NCBI RefSeq assembly: GCF_034387475.1
Contig: NZ_JAXCIL010000002.1
Span: 1,240,001-1,304,000 of the forward strand
Length of the DNA stretch: 64,000 nt
Source: Pseudomonas sp. Teo4
GTDB lineage: Bacteria; Pseudomonadota; Gammaproteobacteria; Pseudomonadales; Pseudomonadaceae
Reading direction: 5' to 3'
A program made the position numbers and the translations under genes. A model generated the notes under the pieces. It was given only the letters and a program-made list of their open reading frames with translations, was not told the origin of the DNA and did no database searches. Below, one piece after another: positions 8,675 through 17,738 of this stretch (position 1 is its first letter; each line of letters starts with the position of its first letter).

Positions 8675-9967
8675 CTACACCAGTTCCTTAAGTCGATGCC
8701 ACAGCATCCCCAGCGCGAGCATCGGCGAACGCAGGTGCTTGCCCCCAGGGAAGGTGATGTGCGGCACTTTGGCGAACAGGTCGAAGCGTCCGCTGTGTTG
8801 GCCGCTGATGGCCTCGCCCAGCAGGCGTGCGGCCAGGTGGGTTGCGTTGACTCCGTGGCCTGAGTAGGCCTGTGCGTAATACACATTCGGATGGCTGGCC
8901 AGGCGGCCGATTTGCGGCAGACGGTTGGCGCCGATGCCGATCATGCCGCCCCATTGGTACTCGATGCGCACATCAGCCAATTGCGGAAATACCTTGAGCA
9001 TTTTCGGCTGCATATAAGCGGCGATGTCTTTTGGGTCGCGACCCGAATAATGGCAGGCGCCACCGAACAGCAGGCGGTGGTCGGCAGACAGGCGGTAGTA
9101 GTCCAGTGCTACCCGCTGGTCGCACACCGCCATGTTCTGCGGCAGCAGCGAGCGGGCACGTTCTTCGCCGAGTGGTTCGGTGGCGATGATGTAGCTGCCG
9201 GCGGGAAGCACCTTGCCGCCCAGTTCGCGGTTGAGGTCATTGTGGTAGGCGTTGCAGCACAGCACCAGGGTCTTGGCGCGCACTTGGCCCTGGGCGGTGT
9301 ACACCTTCACCTGCGGGCCGTATTCGATGCGGCTGACCTCGGACTGCTCGTAGAGGCGCACGCCGAGGCGGCTGGCCACGGCCGCTTCGCCAAGGGCCAG
9401 ATTGAGTGGGTGCAGGTGGCCCGAACCCATGTCGATCAGGCCGCCGACGTAGCGGTCGGAGCCGACCACGCTGTGGATATCTTCCTTTGCGACCAGCCGA
9501 AGCTCGTGCTTGTAGCCCAGGCTGCGCAGTTCTTCGGCATCCTCGGCAAAGCCTTCGAGTTCGCCCGGCTTGTTTGCAAGGTCGCAGTAGCCCCAGGTCA
9601 GGTCACAGTCGATGGCGTGGCGCTCGACGCGTTCACGGACGATATCCACCGCTTCCAGGCCCATCAGCTTCATGCTGCGCACGCCTTCCTCGCCAATCAC
9701 CGGCTTGAACTGCTCCAGGCCGTGACCGACGCCTCGAATGAGCTGCCCGCCGTTGCGTCCGCTGGCTCCCCAACCCAGCTTGCGTGCTTCCAGCAGGATC
9801 ACCGACAGACCGCGTTCGGCCAGCTCGATGGCGGTGTTCAGGCCCGAGTAGCCGCCGCCGACGATGCACACGTCCGCGCTGTGTTCGCCCTGCAGGTAGG
9901 GATGATCGGGGTGTGGCGCGCTGCTGGCGGCGTAGTAGGAGGCGGCGTGCTGCGCGCTGTGGATCAT
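8675..9967 (-). CDS. pauB: FAD-dependent gamma-glutamylpolyamine oxidase (PuuB/PauB type)
   Basis: DAO-superfamily flavoenzyme of 430 residues that oxidises gamma-glutamylated polyamines to the aldehyde that KauB then takes. The dinucleotide-binding motif VGGGYSGLNTAIELAERG is at about residues 37-54, followed by GWGASGRNGGQ, the conserved motif after the FAD site. The ATG at 9967 has AGGAA seven bases upstream. Its place between dadR and the kauB region equals PauB4 (PA5309) of P. aeruginosa as I remember it. The specific polyamine is not predictable from sequence alone. Confidence 0.82.
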   Translation of the reverse strand: MIHSAQHAASYYAASSAPHPDHPYLQGEHSADVCIVGGGYSGLNTAIELAERGLSVILLEARKLGWGASGRNGGQLIRGVGHGLEQFKPVIGEEGVRSMKLMGLEAVDIVRERVERHAIDCDLTWGYCDLANKPGELEGFAEDAEELRSLGYKHELRLVAKEDIHSVVGSDRYVGGLIDMGSGHLHPLNLALGEAAVASRLGVRLYEQSEVSRIEYGPQVKVYTAQGQVRAKTLVLCCNAYHNDLNRELGGKVLPAGSYIIATEPLGEERARSLLPQNMAVCDQRVALDYYRLSADHRLLFGGACHYSGRDPKDIAAYMQPKMLKVFPQLADVRIEYQWGGMIGIGANRLPQIGRLASHPNVYYAQAYSGHGVNATHLAARLLGEAISGQHSGRFDLFAKVPHITFPGGKHLRSPMLALGMLWHRLKELV

Positions 9968-10031
9968 GGGGCGGTTCCTGGGCATTGGGGCAGAATGGGG
10001 AGGATAAGCCGGGGTTTTGCAGTGGGGCAAC

Positions 10032-10125
10032 TGGCCTCATCGCCGGCAAGCCGGCTCCCATAGGATCAACACTGCTCCTGAGATGAGTGGGTTACCTGTG
10101 GGGGCCGGCTTGCCGGCGATTGGCC
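10032..10125. repeat. REP doublet (GCCGGCAAGCCGGC type)
   Basis: Inverted pair of GCCGGCAAGCCGGCTCCCA-class units between the divergent pauB and YkgJ genes. Because the genes diverge, the pair lies in their shared promoter region rather than at a 3' end. Confidence 0.95.
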
Positions 10126-10163
10126 CTATAATTCAACGTCTACCTTCAATTCTGTATTCCGCC

Positions 10164-10517
10164 ATGTCCTGTAACCGCCACAAGATCCACTTCCTGCGAG
10201 AGCTGATCCCGTCGTTCGAGTGCGAGCCCGGCTGCCACGATTGCTGCGGCCCGGTCACCACCTCGGCCGAGGAGATGGCCCGCTTGCCGCGCAAGTCCCA
10301 GGCCGAGCAGGACGCGGCGCTTGAGCGGTTGGACTGCGTCCATCTGGGCCCTGAAGGCTGCACGGTGTACGAAGATCGCCCGATGATCTGCCGCCTTTTC
10401 GGTACCACCCCACGCATGGCCTGCCCGCGTGGTCGTGGCCCTGAACAGATGATCGAACCCGAGGCCGAGCAGCTCGTTCACCAGTTCATCGCCACCACGC
10501 GCCAGGTGCTGGTGTAG
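10164..10517 (+). CDS. YkgJ-family cysteine-cluster protein
   Basis: Small protein of 117 residues with the zinc/iron-chelating YkgJ pattern: CEPGCHDCCG near residue 20 and CxxxxxGCTVYEDRPMICRLFG in the middle. The biochemical role of the family is unsettled. The ATG at 10164 is the first in a frame that otherwise runs through the REP. It ends 2 bp from the convergent dadR gene. Confidence 0.85.
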   Translation: MSCNRHKIHFLRELIPSFECEPGCHDCCGPVTTSAEEMARLPRKSQAEQDAALERLDCVHLGPEGCTVYEDRPMICRLFGTTPRMACPRGRGPEQMIEPEAEQLVHQFIATTRQVLV

Positions 10518-10519
10518 CG

Positions 10520-11008
10520 TCAGTCCGGAATCGGCAGACAGAGGCTCTCTTTCACCTCTTCCATCACGATGTAGCTCTTCGACTCACGCACGTGCGGCAG
10601 TTTGAGCAGGATGTCGCCCAGCAGCTTGCGGTACGAGGCCATCTCCGAAATGCGCGCTTTCACCAGGTAGTCGAAGTCGCCGGAAACCAAGTGGCATTCC
10701 AGCACATGCGGCAGTTTGAGCACCGCGCGGCGGAATTCCTCGAAGGTGTCGCCAGACTTGTAGTCCAGGCTGATCTCGACGAACACCAGCAGGCTGCCCT
10801 TCAGGTGCTGCGGATTGAGCCGTGCGTTGTAGCCCATGATGATGCCCTCGCGCTCCAGGCGGCGTACGCGCTCGGTGCAAGGGGTGGTGGAAAGCCCAAC
10901 TTTCTCGCCCAGTTCGGTGAAGGAAATTCGCCCGTCATTCTGCAGGATGCGCAGGATGTTGCGGTCGATCTTGTCCAGTTCACGCTTGCTCTGGTGCTGG
11001 GTTCTCAT
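10520..11008 (-). CDS. dadR: Lrp/AsnC regulator DadR
   Basis: Leucine-responsive-type regulator of 162 residues. The N-terminal HTH (residues 10-60: LDKIDRNILRILQNDGRISF...) is followed by the RAM ligand-binding domain with LVSGDFDYLVKA. It diverges from dadA by 155 bp. In P. aeruginosa the orthologue at this position activates dadAX in response to alanine. The ATG at 11008 follows GAGGGGC. Regulation of dadA and dadX is inferred from this arrangement. Confidence 0.9.
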   Translation of the reverse strand: MRTQHQSKRELDKIDRNILRILQNDGRISFTELGEKVGLSTTPCTERVRRLEREGIIMGYNARLNPQHLKGSLLVFVEISLDYKSGDTFEEFRRAVLKLPHVLECHLVSGDFDYLVKARISEMASYRKLLGDILLKLPHVRESKSYIVMEEVKESLCLPIPD

Positions 11009-11040
11009 AGGGGATGCCCCTCCGTGAAAGGCGATTTTGC

Positions 11041-11052
11041 CGAGAATTCTCG
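11041..11052. promoter_or_regulatory. Perfect 12-bp palindrome in the dadR-dadA intergenic region
   Basis: CGAGAATTCTCG is self-complementary and lies 112 bp before dadA, just upstream of an AT-rich TTTATATAG stretch. It is a plausible DadR-binding site; no known consensus was tested. Confidence 0.4.
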
Positions 11053-11163
11053 CCAATAATAGGCTTTTATATAGTGAATTGCACTGGGCCTACCTTCATA
11101 TACTGCGCGCATCCATGCCATTTCAACAAAAGACTGCGGTGCGCCGCGTGCGAGGAATAAACA

Positions 11164-12468
11164 ATGCGAGTTCTGGTACTTGGTAGCGGTGTGATCGGAA
11201 CCGCCAGCGCCTACTACCTGGCCCGGCAAGGTTTCGAAGTGACGGTGGTCGACCGCCAACCAGCGGTTGCCATGGAAACCAGCTTCGCAAACGCTGGCCA
11301 GATCTCGCCCGGTTATGCCTCGCCCTGGGCCGCTCCTGGCGTGCCGCTGAAAGCGATCAAATGGCTGCTGGAGCGCCATGCTCCGCTCGCCATCAAGCTC
11401 ACCGGCGACGTTGACCAGTACCTGTGGATGGCGCAGATGCTGCGCAACTGCACCGCCAGCCGTTATGCGGTGAACAAGGAGCGTATGGTGCGCCTGTCCG
11501 AGTACAGCCGCGACTGCCTCGACGAGCTGCGCGCTGAAACTGGCATCGCCTATGAAAGTCGTACCCTGGGCACCACCCAGCTGTTCCGCACCCAGGCTCA
11601 GGTGGACGCCGCAGCCAAGGACATTGCTGTTCTCGAACAGTCCGGCGTGCCTTACGAACTGCTCGACCGCGACGGTATCGCCCGCGTCGAACCGGCCTTG
11701 GCGGGTGTGAAAGACATCCTGGCCGGCGCCCTGCGTCTGCCCAACGACCAGACCGGCGACTGCCAACTGTTCACCACCAAGCTGGCCGATATGGCCGTGA
11801 AGCTGGGCGTTGAGTTCCGCTTCGGTCAGGACATCCAGCGTCTGGACTTCGCGGGTGATCGCATCAATGGCGTATGGATCGATGGCAAGCTGGAAACCGC
11901 CGACCGCTATGTGCTGGCCCTGGGCAGCTACTCGCCGCAGATGCTCAAGCCGCTGGGTATCAAGGCCCCGGTGTATCCGCTCAAGGGTTACTCGCTGACC
12001 GTGCCGATCACCAACGCCGACATGGCGCCGACCTCGACCATTCTCGACGAGACTTACAAGGTCGCCATTACCCGTTTCGACAACCGTATCCGTGTCGGCG
12101 GCATGGCTGAAATCGCCGGCTTTGACCTGTCGCTGAACCCGCGTCGACGCGAAACGCTGGAGATGATCGTCAACGACCTTTATCCTCGCGGCGGCGACCT
12201 GAGCCAGGCCAGTTTCTGGACCGGCCTGCGCCCAGCCACCCCGGACGGTACGCCGATCGTGGGTGCGACTTCGTTCCGTAACCTGTTCCTGAACACCGGT
12301 CACGGTACCTTGGGCTGGACCATGGCGTGTGGCTCTGGTCGCCTGCTGGCAGACCTGATTGCGCGCAAAAAGCCACAGATCAGCGCCGAAGGCCTGGATA
12401 TCTCCCGTTATGGCAACAGCCGGGAAGTGGCCAAGCACGGGCAGACCGCGCCGGTCCACCAGCAGTAA
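11164..12468 (+). CDS. dadA: D-amino acid dehydrogenase, small subunit
   Basis: Membrane-associated flavoenzyme that oxidises D-alanine and other D-amino acids to 2-oxo acids, passing electrons to the respiratory chain. It has 434 residues, the normal length. The N-terminal FAD motif is [19 protein letters not shown], followed by the DadA-specific [20 protein letters not shown]. The C-terminal [15 protein letters not shown] is also diagnostic. GAGGA precedes the ATG. It works with the racemase DadX downstream; a REP doublet separates the two, and there is no ridA gene between them. Confidence 0.97.
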   Translation: MRVLVLGSGVIGTASAYYLARQGFEVTVVDRQPAVAMETSFANAGQISPGYASPWAAPGVPLKAIKWLLERHAPLAIKLTGDVDQYLWMAQMLRNCTASRYAVNKERMVRLSEYSRDCLDELRAETGIAYESRTLGTTQLFRTQAQVDAAAKDIAVLEQSGVPYELLDRDGIARVEPALAGVKDILAGALRLPNDQTGDCQLFTTKLADMAVKLGVEFRFGQDIQRLDFAGDRINGVWIDGKLETADRYVLALGSYSPQMLKPLGIKAPVYPLKGYSLTVPITNADMAPTSTILDETYKVAITRFDNRIRVGGMAEIAGFDLSLNPRRRETLEMIVNDLYPRGGDLSQASFWTGLRPATPDGTPIVGATSFRNLFLNTGHGTLGWTMACGSGRLLADLIARKKPQISAEGLDISRYGNSREVAKHGQTAPVHQQ

Positions 12469-12480
12469 GGATCGCTTGAT

Positions 12481-12571
12481 CCGGCCTTATCGCCGGCAAG
12501 CCGGCTCCCACAGGATCAGCGCAGTGCTCTGGTCCTGTGGAGTGCTTGTGGGAGCCGGCTTGCCGGCGATT
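12481..12571. repeat. REP doublet between dadA and dadX
   Basis: Inverted GCCGGCAAGCCGGCTCCCA units. They lie inside the presumed dadA-dadX transcript and could lower dadX expression or protect the dadA mRNA. Confidence 0.95.
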
Positions 12572-12615
12572 AATCCAACACCGATTTCAACCTGAACCAC
12601 CATAAGGCTGCCGCC

Positions 12616-13689
12616 ATGCGTCCCGCCCGTGCCCTGATTGACCTCCAAGCCCTGCGCCACAACTACCGACTGGCCCGTGAACTCACCGGTGCCAAGGCTC
12701 TCGCCGTGATCAAGGCCGACGCCTACGGCCATGGCGCCGTGCGCTGTGCCTTGGCGTTGGAACCTGAAGCCGATGGTTTTGCCGTAGCCTGCATCGAAGA
12801 GGCGCTGGAGTTGCGAGCCGCAGGTATCAAGGCACCCGTGCTACTGCTCGAAGGCTTCTTCGAAGCCAGCGAGCTGGCGCTGATTACTGAGCATGACCTG
12901 TGGTGCGTAGTGCATTCGCTGTGGCAGCTCGAGGCGATCGAAAAGACCCAGGTGAGCAAGCCCCTGACCCTCTGGCTCAAACTCGACAGCGGCATGCACC
13001 GTGTCGGCCTGCACCCCAAGGATTACCAAGAGGCCTACCAGCGGCTGCTGGCCAGCGGCAAGGTCTCGCGCATCGTGCTGATGAGCCACTTCGCCCGCGC
13101 CGATGAGCTGGATGCCGACGCCACCGCCGAGCAGATCGCCGTGTTCGAGGCTGCCCGCCAAGGCCTGGCTGCCGAGTGCAGTCTGCGCAACTCCCCGGGC
13201 GTGCTGGCTTGGCCGCAGGCCCCGAGCGACTGGGTACGCCCTGGCATCATGCTGTACGGCGCCACCCCTTTCGAGGTGGACCAGGCCGAGGCTGCGCGCT
13301 TGCAGCCAGTGATGACCCTGCAATCGCGCATCATCAGCGTACGCGAATTGCCGGCCGGCGAGCCGGTGGGTTACGGCGCCAAGTTCATCAGCCCAAGGCC
13401 AACCCGCGTCGGTGTAGTCGCCATGGGCTATGCCGACGGCTACCCGCGCCAGGCACCCACCGGTACGCCGGTGATGGTCGCCGGCAAGCTCACCCAGCTG
13501 ATTGGCCGGGTGTCGATGGACATGCTCTGTGTCGACCTCACTGACGTGCCTGAAGCCACTATCGGCAGCCCGGTCGAGCTTTGGGGCAAGCAGGTGTTGG
13601 CCAGCGATGTGGCCATGCACGCAGGTACCATTCCGTACCAGATCTTCTGCAACCTCAAGCGCGTGCCGCTGGACTATTGCGGCGAATAA
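12616..13689 (+). CDS. dadX: Catabolic alanine racemase
   Basis: PLP enzyme of 357 residues interconverting L- and D-alanine, feeding D-alanine to DadA. The PLP lysine is Lys33 in [11 protein letters not shown]; the second catalytic base is Tyr253 in [19 protein letters not shown] is the C-terminal signature. Its place after dadA and the dadR operator marks it as the catabolic rather than the biosynthetic racemase, although in P. putida this enzyme is often simply named Alr. Confidence 0.95.
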   Translation: MRPARALIDLQALRHNYRLARELTGAKALAVIKADAYGHGAVRCALALEPEADGFAVACIEEALELRAAGIKAPVLLLEGFFEASELALITEHDLWCVVHSLWQLEAIEKTQVSKPLTLWLKLDSGMHRVGLHPKDYQEAYQRLLASGKVSRIVLMSHFARADELDADATAEQIAVFEAARQGLAAECSLRNSPGVLAWPQAPSDWVRPGIMLYGATPFEVDQAEAARLQPVMTLQSRIISVRELPAGEPVGYGAKFISPRPTRVGVVAMGYADGYPRQAPTGTPVMVAGKLTQLIGRVSMDMLCVDLTDVPEATIGSPVELWGKQVLASDVAMHAGTIPYQIFCNLKRVPLDYCGE

Positions 13690-13799
13690 GGCGCCGAAGC
13701 GGACAGGATGATGGGCGGTGTGTTGTAAATACTGAACGGCATTGCCATGATATCGTTCACATCACCCCCCCATCTCTACCGTTTCAGGAGGCTCCAGCT

Positions 13800-14348
13800 T
13801 TGGACGTCGGCGAACGACTGCAAGCCATCCGCAAGCTCAAGGGCCTGTCCCAGCGTGAACTCGCCAAGCGTGCGGGTGTGACCAACAGCACCATCTCGAT
13901 GATCGAGAAGAACAGCGTGAGCCCGTCGATCAGCTCGCTGCGCAAGGTGCTCAGTGGCATCCCGATGTCCATGGTCGAGTTCTTCTCGGTCGAGCTGGAA
14001 CCTGAAAGCCCCTCCCAGATCGTCTACAAGGCCCACGAGTTGATCGACATCTCGGACGGTGCGGTGACCATGAAGTTGGTAGGCAAGTCGCACCCCAACC
14101 GTGCAATCGCCTTCCTCAACGAGGTCTATCCGCCAGGTGCCGACACCGGCGAAGAGATGCTCACCCATGATGGCGAAGAGACCGGCATCCTGCTGGAAGG
14201 GCGTCTGGAGCTGGTGGTGGGGAACGAGACCTTCATCCTCGAAGTAGGCGACAGCTACTACTTCGAAAGCACGCGCCCGCATCGTTTCCGTAACCCGTTC
14301 GAAGAGCCGGCCCGGCTGATCAGCGCGGCTACGCCTTCAAACTTTTGA
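13800..14348 (+). CDS. pauR: XRE-cupin repressor PauR/PuuR type
   Basis: Regulator of polyamine catabolism. Its 182 residues comprise an XRE HTH (residues 1-60; LSQRELAKRAGVTNSTISMI) and a cupin sensor (residues 105-178; GEETGILLEGRLELVVG). The start is TTG at 13800, fixed by AGGAGG eight bases upstream. The gene after dadX in P. aeruginosa is PauR (PA5301), which represses pau genes and responds to putrescine and cadaverine. KauB and PauB in this window are likely targets. Confidence 0.9.
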   Translation: MDVGERLQAIRKLKGLSQRELAKRAGVTNSTISMIEKNSVSPSISSLRKVLSGIPMSMVEFFSVELEPESPSQIVYKAHELIDISDGAVTMKLVGKSHPNRAIAFLNEVYPPGADTGEEMLTHDGEETGILLEGRLELVVGNETFILEVGDSYYFESTRPHRFRNPFEEPARLISAATPSNF

Positions 14349-14483
14349 TCCAGCGCAGCGTATTGTTTCGCCAATACCCCTTTCCCCTGTGGGGTCGTTT
14401 CACGGGTTCCGGGTTCCCGCTATACTTTTCAACGCTCGCATTTCCGTGGCGCGGGCGTGATTAGCCACCATGAGGGTGTTCGC

Positions 14484-14906
14484 GTGAACCAAATCAAGAA
14501 GATGCTGGCCGTACCAGCCGCCGTACTCGCCCTCTGGGCAATCAACGCAACAGCTGCAACCAACGACGACATCGCCAAGCGCCTGGAGCCGGTAGGCCAG
14601 GTGTGCGTCCAAGGCCAGGAGTGCAAGGGCATGGAAGTGGCCGCCGCGGCGGGCGGCGGCGGGGCCAAGACCCCGGACGAAATCATTGCCAAGCACTGCA
14701 ACGCCTGCCATGGCAGCGGCCTGCTTGGTGCGCCGAAGATTGGCGACACCGCAGCGTGGAAGGAACGTGCCGACCACCAGGGCGGCCTCGATGGCATCCT
14801 GGCCAAGGCCATTACCGGTATCAACGCCATGCCGCCGAAAGGTACCTGTGCCGACTGCTCGGATGATGACCTGAAAGGGGCGATCAAGAAGATGTCGGGG
14901 TTGTGA
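14484..14906 (+). CDS. cycB: Cytochrome c5
   Basis: Periplasmic monohaem cytochrome of 140 residues with a signal peptide (residues 1-24), haem motif CNACH at 72-76 and the CADC disulphide pair typical of c5. Cys41 and Cys47 in an N-terminal extension may form another disulphide. Translation probably starts at GTG 14484 after GAGGGTG. It has its own terminator. It is a general electron carrier and its position after pauR is conserved in Pseudomonas. Confidence 0.9.
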   Translation: MNQIKKMLAVPAAVLALWAINATAATNDDIAKRLEPVGQVCVQGQECKGMEVAAAAGGGGAKTPDEIIAKHCNACHGSGLLGAPKIGDTAAWKERADHQGGLDGILAKAITGINAMPPKGTCADCSDDDLKGAIKKMSGL

Positions 14907-14921
14907 GCGACTGCTGATTTT

Positions 14922-14952
14922 CACAAGGCCCGCCTTCATGGCGGGTTTTGTT
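14922..14952 (+). terminator. Rho-independent terminator of cycB
   Basis: CCCGCC (14929-14934) and GGCGGG (14940-14945) pair around a TTCAT loop, flanked by A and T runs that extend the stem and form the U-tract. Confidence 0.88.
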
Positions 14953-14969
14953 TTTGTGTTGGTTGACTT

Positions 14970-15060
14970 GGCCCAATCGCCGGCAAGCCGGCTCCCACAG
15001 GTACTGCGGTGATCTTGAGGTCGGCGCGGTCCTTGTGGGAGCCTTGCCGGCGATGAGGCC
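14970..15060. repeat. REP doublet, one arm shortened
   Basis: The left unit is a normal GCCGGCAAGCCGGCTCCCA. The right unit reads GGGAGCCTTGCCGGCG and lacks about three bases of the core, so the doublet is decaying. Confidence 0.9.
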
Positions 15061-15129
15061 GGTACAGGCAACCAACCCGCTCATGCACATGTCCAACCCC
15101 TGAATACACGGATGACTCAGGAGGCCCAG

Positions 15130-16989
15130 ATGCACCTCTGCTCCATCGATCAGGCCGTCGAGCAGGTTCTCTCCCGCCTGCCTGCCCACATCCACATGGG
15201 CCTACCCCTTGGCCTGGGCAAACCCAACGCCTTCGTCAACGCACTGTACGCGCGGGTCCGCGATCTGCCCGAACGCCGCCTGACGATCTACACCGCGCTC
15301 ACCCTAGGCCGCCCCCCGCTGGGCGATGGATTGCAACGACGCTTCCTCGAACCCTTCGTCGAACGCGTGTTCGCTGACTACGAAGAACTCACCTACCTTA
15401 CTGACCTGCGTAACGACAAACTGCCGCCGAACATCCGCGTCGAGCAGTTCTTTATGCAACCCGGCAGCCTGTTGCACAGCGAGACCGCTCAGCAGGACTA
15501 CATCAGCAGCAACTACAGCCACGCCGCCCGCGACATCAATGCCAAGGGGCTGAACCTGATCGCCCAACTGGTCGCTGCCACACCGGAAAGGCCAGTGCAC
15601 CTGAGCCTGGCCTGCAACCCCGATATCACCCTCGACCTGCTGCCAATGATCGCCAGGCGCCGCGAGGCCGGCGAAACCATTCTCATGCTCGGCCAAGTGC
15701 ATGCCGAACTGCCCTATATGCCGGGCGATGCTGAGTTAAACATCGACGACTTCGACCTGCTGATCGACGTGGCGGAGCAACGTCGGCTGTTTTCCACCCC
15801 GAACATGCCGGTCACCACCCAGGACCACTGCATTGGTCTGCATGCCAGCTCGCTGGTGCGCGATGGCGGCACCTTGCAGATCGGCATCGGCGCCATGGGC
15901 GATGCGGTAACGGCGGCGCTGCTGGCGCGTCAGGGTGACAACGCCGGTTACCGTGCCGTTCTCGACGAACTTGATGTCGGCCCGTGGCAGGCGCTGATCG
16001 CACGGGAAAGGGGGCTGGGTGCTTTTGCCCAGGGCCTGTACGGCTGCAGCGAGATGTTCGTCAACGGCCTGCTGGTGCTGGCTGAAGCAGGCTTGCTGCG
16101 GCGCCCGGCGGATGAGCAGGGGCCGGTGTTGCATGGTGGCTTTTTTCTCGGCCCCCAGGCGTTCTACCAAAGGCTTGCGGAGATGCCGCTTGAGCAGCGG
16201 GCGCGGTTTGCCATGACCCGTATCAGCTACATCAACGAGCTGTACGGGCAGGAAGAACTCAAACGCCGCCAACGCCGTGATGCGCGTTTCATCAACACAG
16301 CGTTCGGCATGACCTTGCTTGGCGCCGGGGTGGCCGACCAGCTGGAAGATGGCCGTGTGCTCAGCGGTGTGGGCGGGCAGTACAACTTCGTCGCCCAAGG
16401 CCACGCCCTGGAGGGCGGGCGTTCGGTCCTGCTGCTGCGCAGTTGGCGCGAATCTGGCGGCACAGTCAGTTCCAACCTGTTCTGGACCTATGGACACTGC
16501 ACCATTCCCCGGCATTTGCGCGACATCGTGGTGACCGAGTACGGCATCGCCGACTTGCGCGGGCAGACCGACAGTGAGGTGATTGCGCGGTTGCTGGCAG
16601 TGTGCGACTCGCGGTTTCAGGGCGAGTTGATGGAACAGGCCAAGGCGGCGGGCAAGCTGGCGAAGGACTTTCAGTTGGATGCGCGCTTTACCGACAACAC
16701 GCCTGAGCGTCTGGAGGCAATTCGTTCGCGGCATGCGCGTTTGTTCCCGGAGTATCCGCTGGGGAGTGACTTCACAGCCGAGGAAAAGGACCTGTTGCGG
16801 GCGCTGAACTGGTTGAAGAGCAAGTTCAGGCTGAGCGAGGTGTTGGAGCTGGGCAAGGCCGCGCTGGATGCGCCAGGGCCTGAGGGGTATGAAACGCACC
16901 TTGAGCGGATGCAGCTGGATGATCCGCAGGGGCTCAAGGAAGAGCTTTATCAGCGACTGTTGCTGGCGGGACTGAAGGCAACCGGCTGA
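15130..16989 (+). CDS. Acetyl-CoA hydrolase/transferase family protein
   Basis: CoA-transferase-fold enzyme of 619 residues that hydrolyses acetyl-CoA or moves CoA between carboxylates. Seen in it: ACNPDITLDLLPM in the N-terminal lobe, and GVGGQYNFVAQGHAL, the conserved acetyl-CoA hydrolase/transferase C-terminal motif (usually GxGGQxDF). The ATG at 15130 with AGGAGG five bases upstream is preferred to the ATG at 15112. This is a longer variant than the ~500-residue form. It stands alone between REP doublets. Physiological direction unknown. Confidence 0.85.
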   Translation: MHLCSIDQAVEQVLSRLPAHIHMGLPLGLGKPNAFVNALYARVRDLPERRLTIYTALTLGRPPLGDGLQRRFLEPFVERVFADYEELTYLTDLRNDKLPPNIRVEQFFMQPGSLLHSETAQQDYISSNYSHAARDINAKGLNLIAQLVAATPERPVHLSLACNPDITLDLLPMIARRREAGETILMLGQVHAELPYMPGDAELNIDDFDLLIDVAEQRRLFSTPNMPVTTQDHCIGLHASSLVRDGGTLQIGIGAMGDAVTAALLARQGDNAGYRAVLDELDVGPWQALIARERGLGAFAQGLYGCSEMFVNGLLVLAEAGLLRRPADEQGPVLHGGFFLGPQAFYQRLAEMPLEQRARFAMTRISYINELYGQEELKRRQRRDARFINTAFGMTLLGAGVADQLEDGRVLSGVGGQYNFVAQGHALEGGRSVLLLRSWRESGGTVSSNLFWTYGHCTIPRHLRDIVVTEYGIADLRGQTDSEVIARLLAVCDSRFQGELMEQAKAAGKLAKDFQLDARFTDNTPERLEAIRSRHARLFPEYPLGSDFTAEEKDLLRALNWLKSKFRLSEVLELGKAALDAPGPEGYETHLERMQLDDPQGLKEELYQRLLLAGLKATG

Positions 16990-17009
16990 ATCCAAAGGGC
17001 TACATTGGC

Positions 17010-17094
17010 ACCTGTGGGAGCGGGTTTACCCGCGAAGGCGGCGGTGAGATCACCGTCGTATTCGCGGGTAAACCCGCTCCCACAGGGACAGGCA
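17010..17094. repeat. REP doublet, reversed (tail-out) orientation
   Basis: GTGGGAGCGGGTTTACCCGC (17013-17032) comes first and its complement second. This order is opposite to most doublets here. It separates the convergent acetyl-CoA hydrolase and xpt genes. Confidence 0.95.
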
Positions 17095-17101
17095 TCAGGC
17101 C

Positions 17102-17728
<627 letters not shown>

Positions 17729-17738
17729 TTAAAGGTGA

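Noticed and set aside
11005..12459. 484-codon frame antisense to dadA
   Set aside because: Shadow of dadA with no motif.
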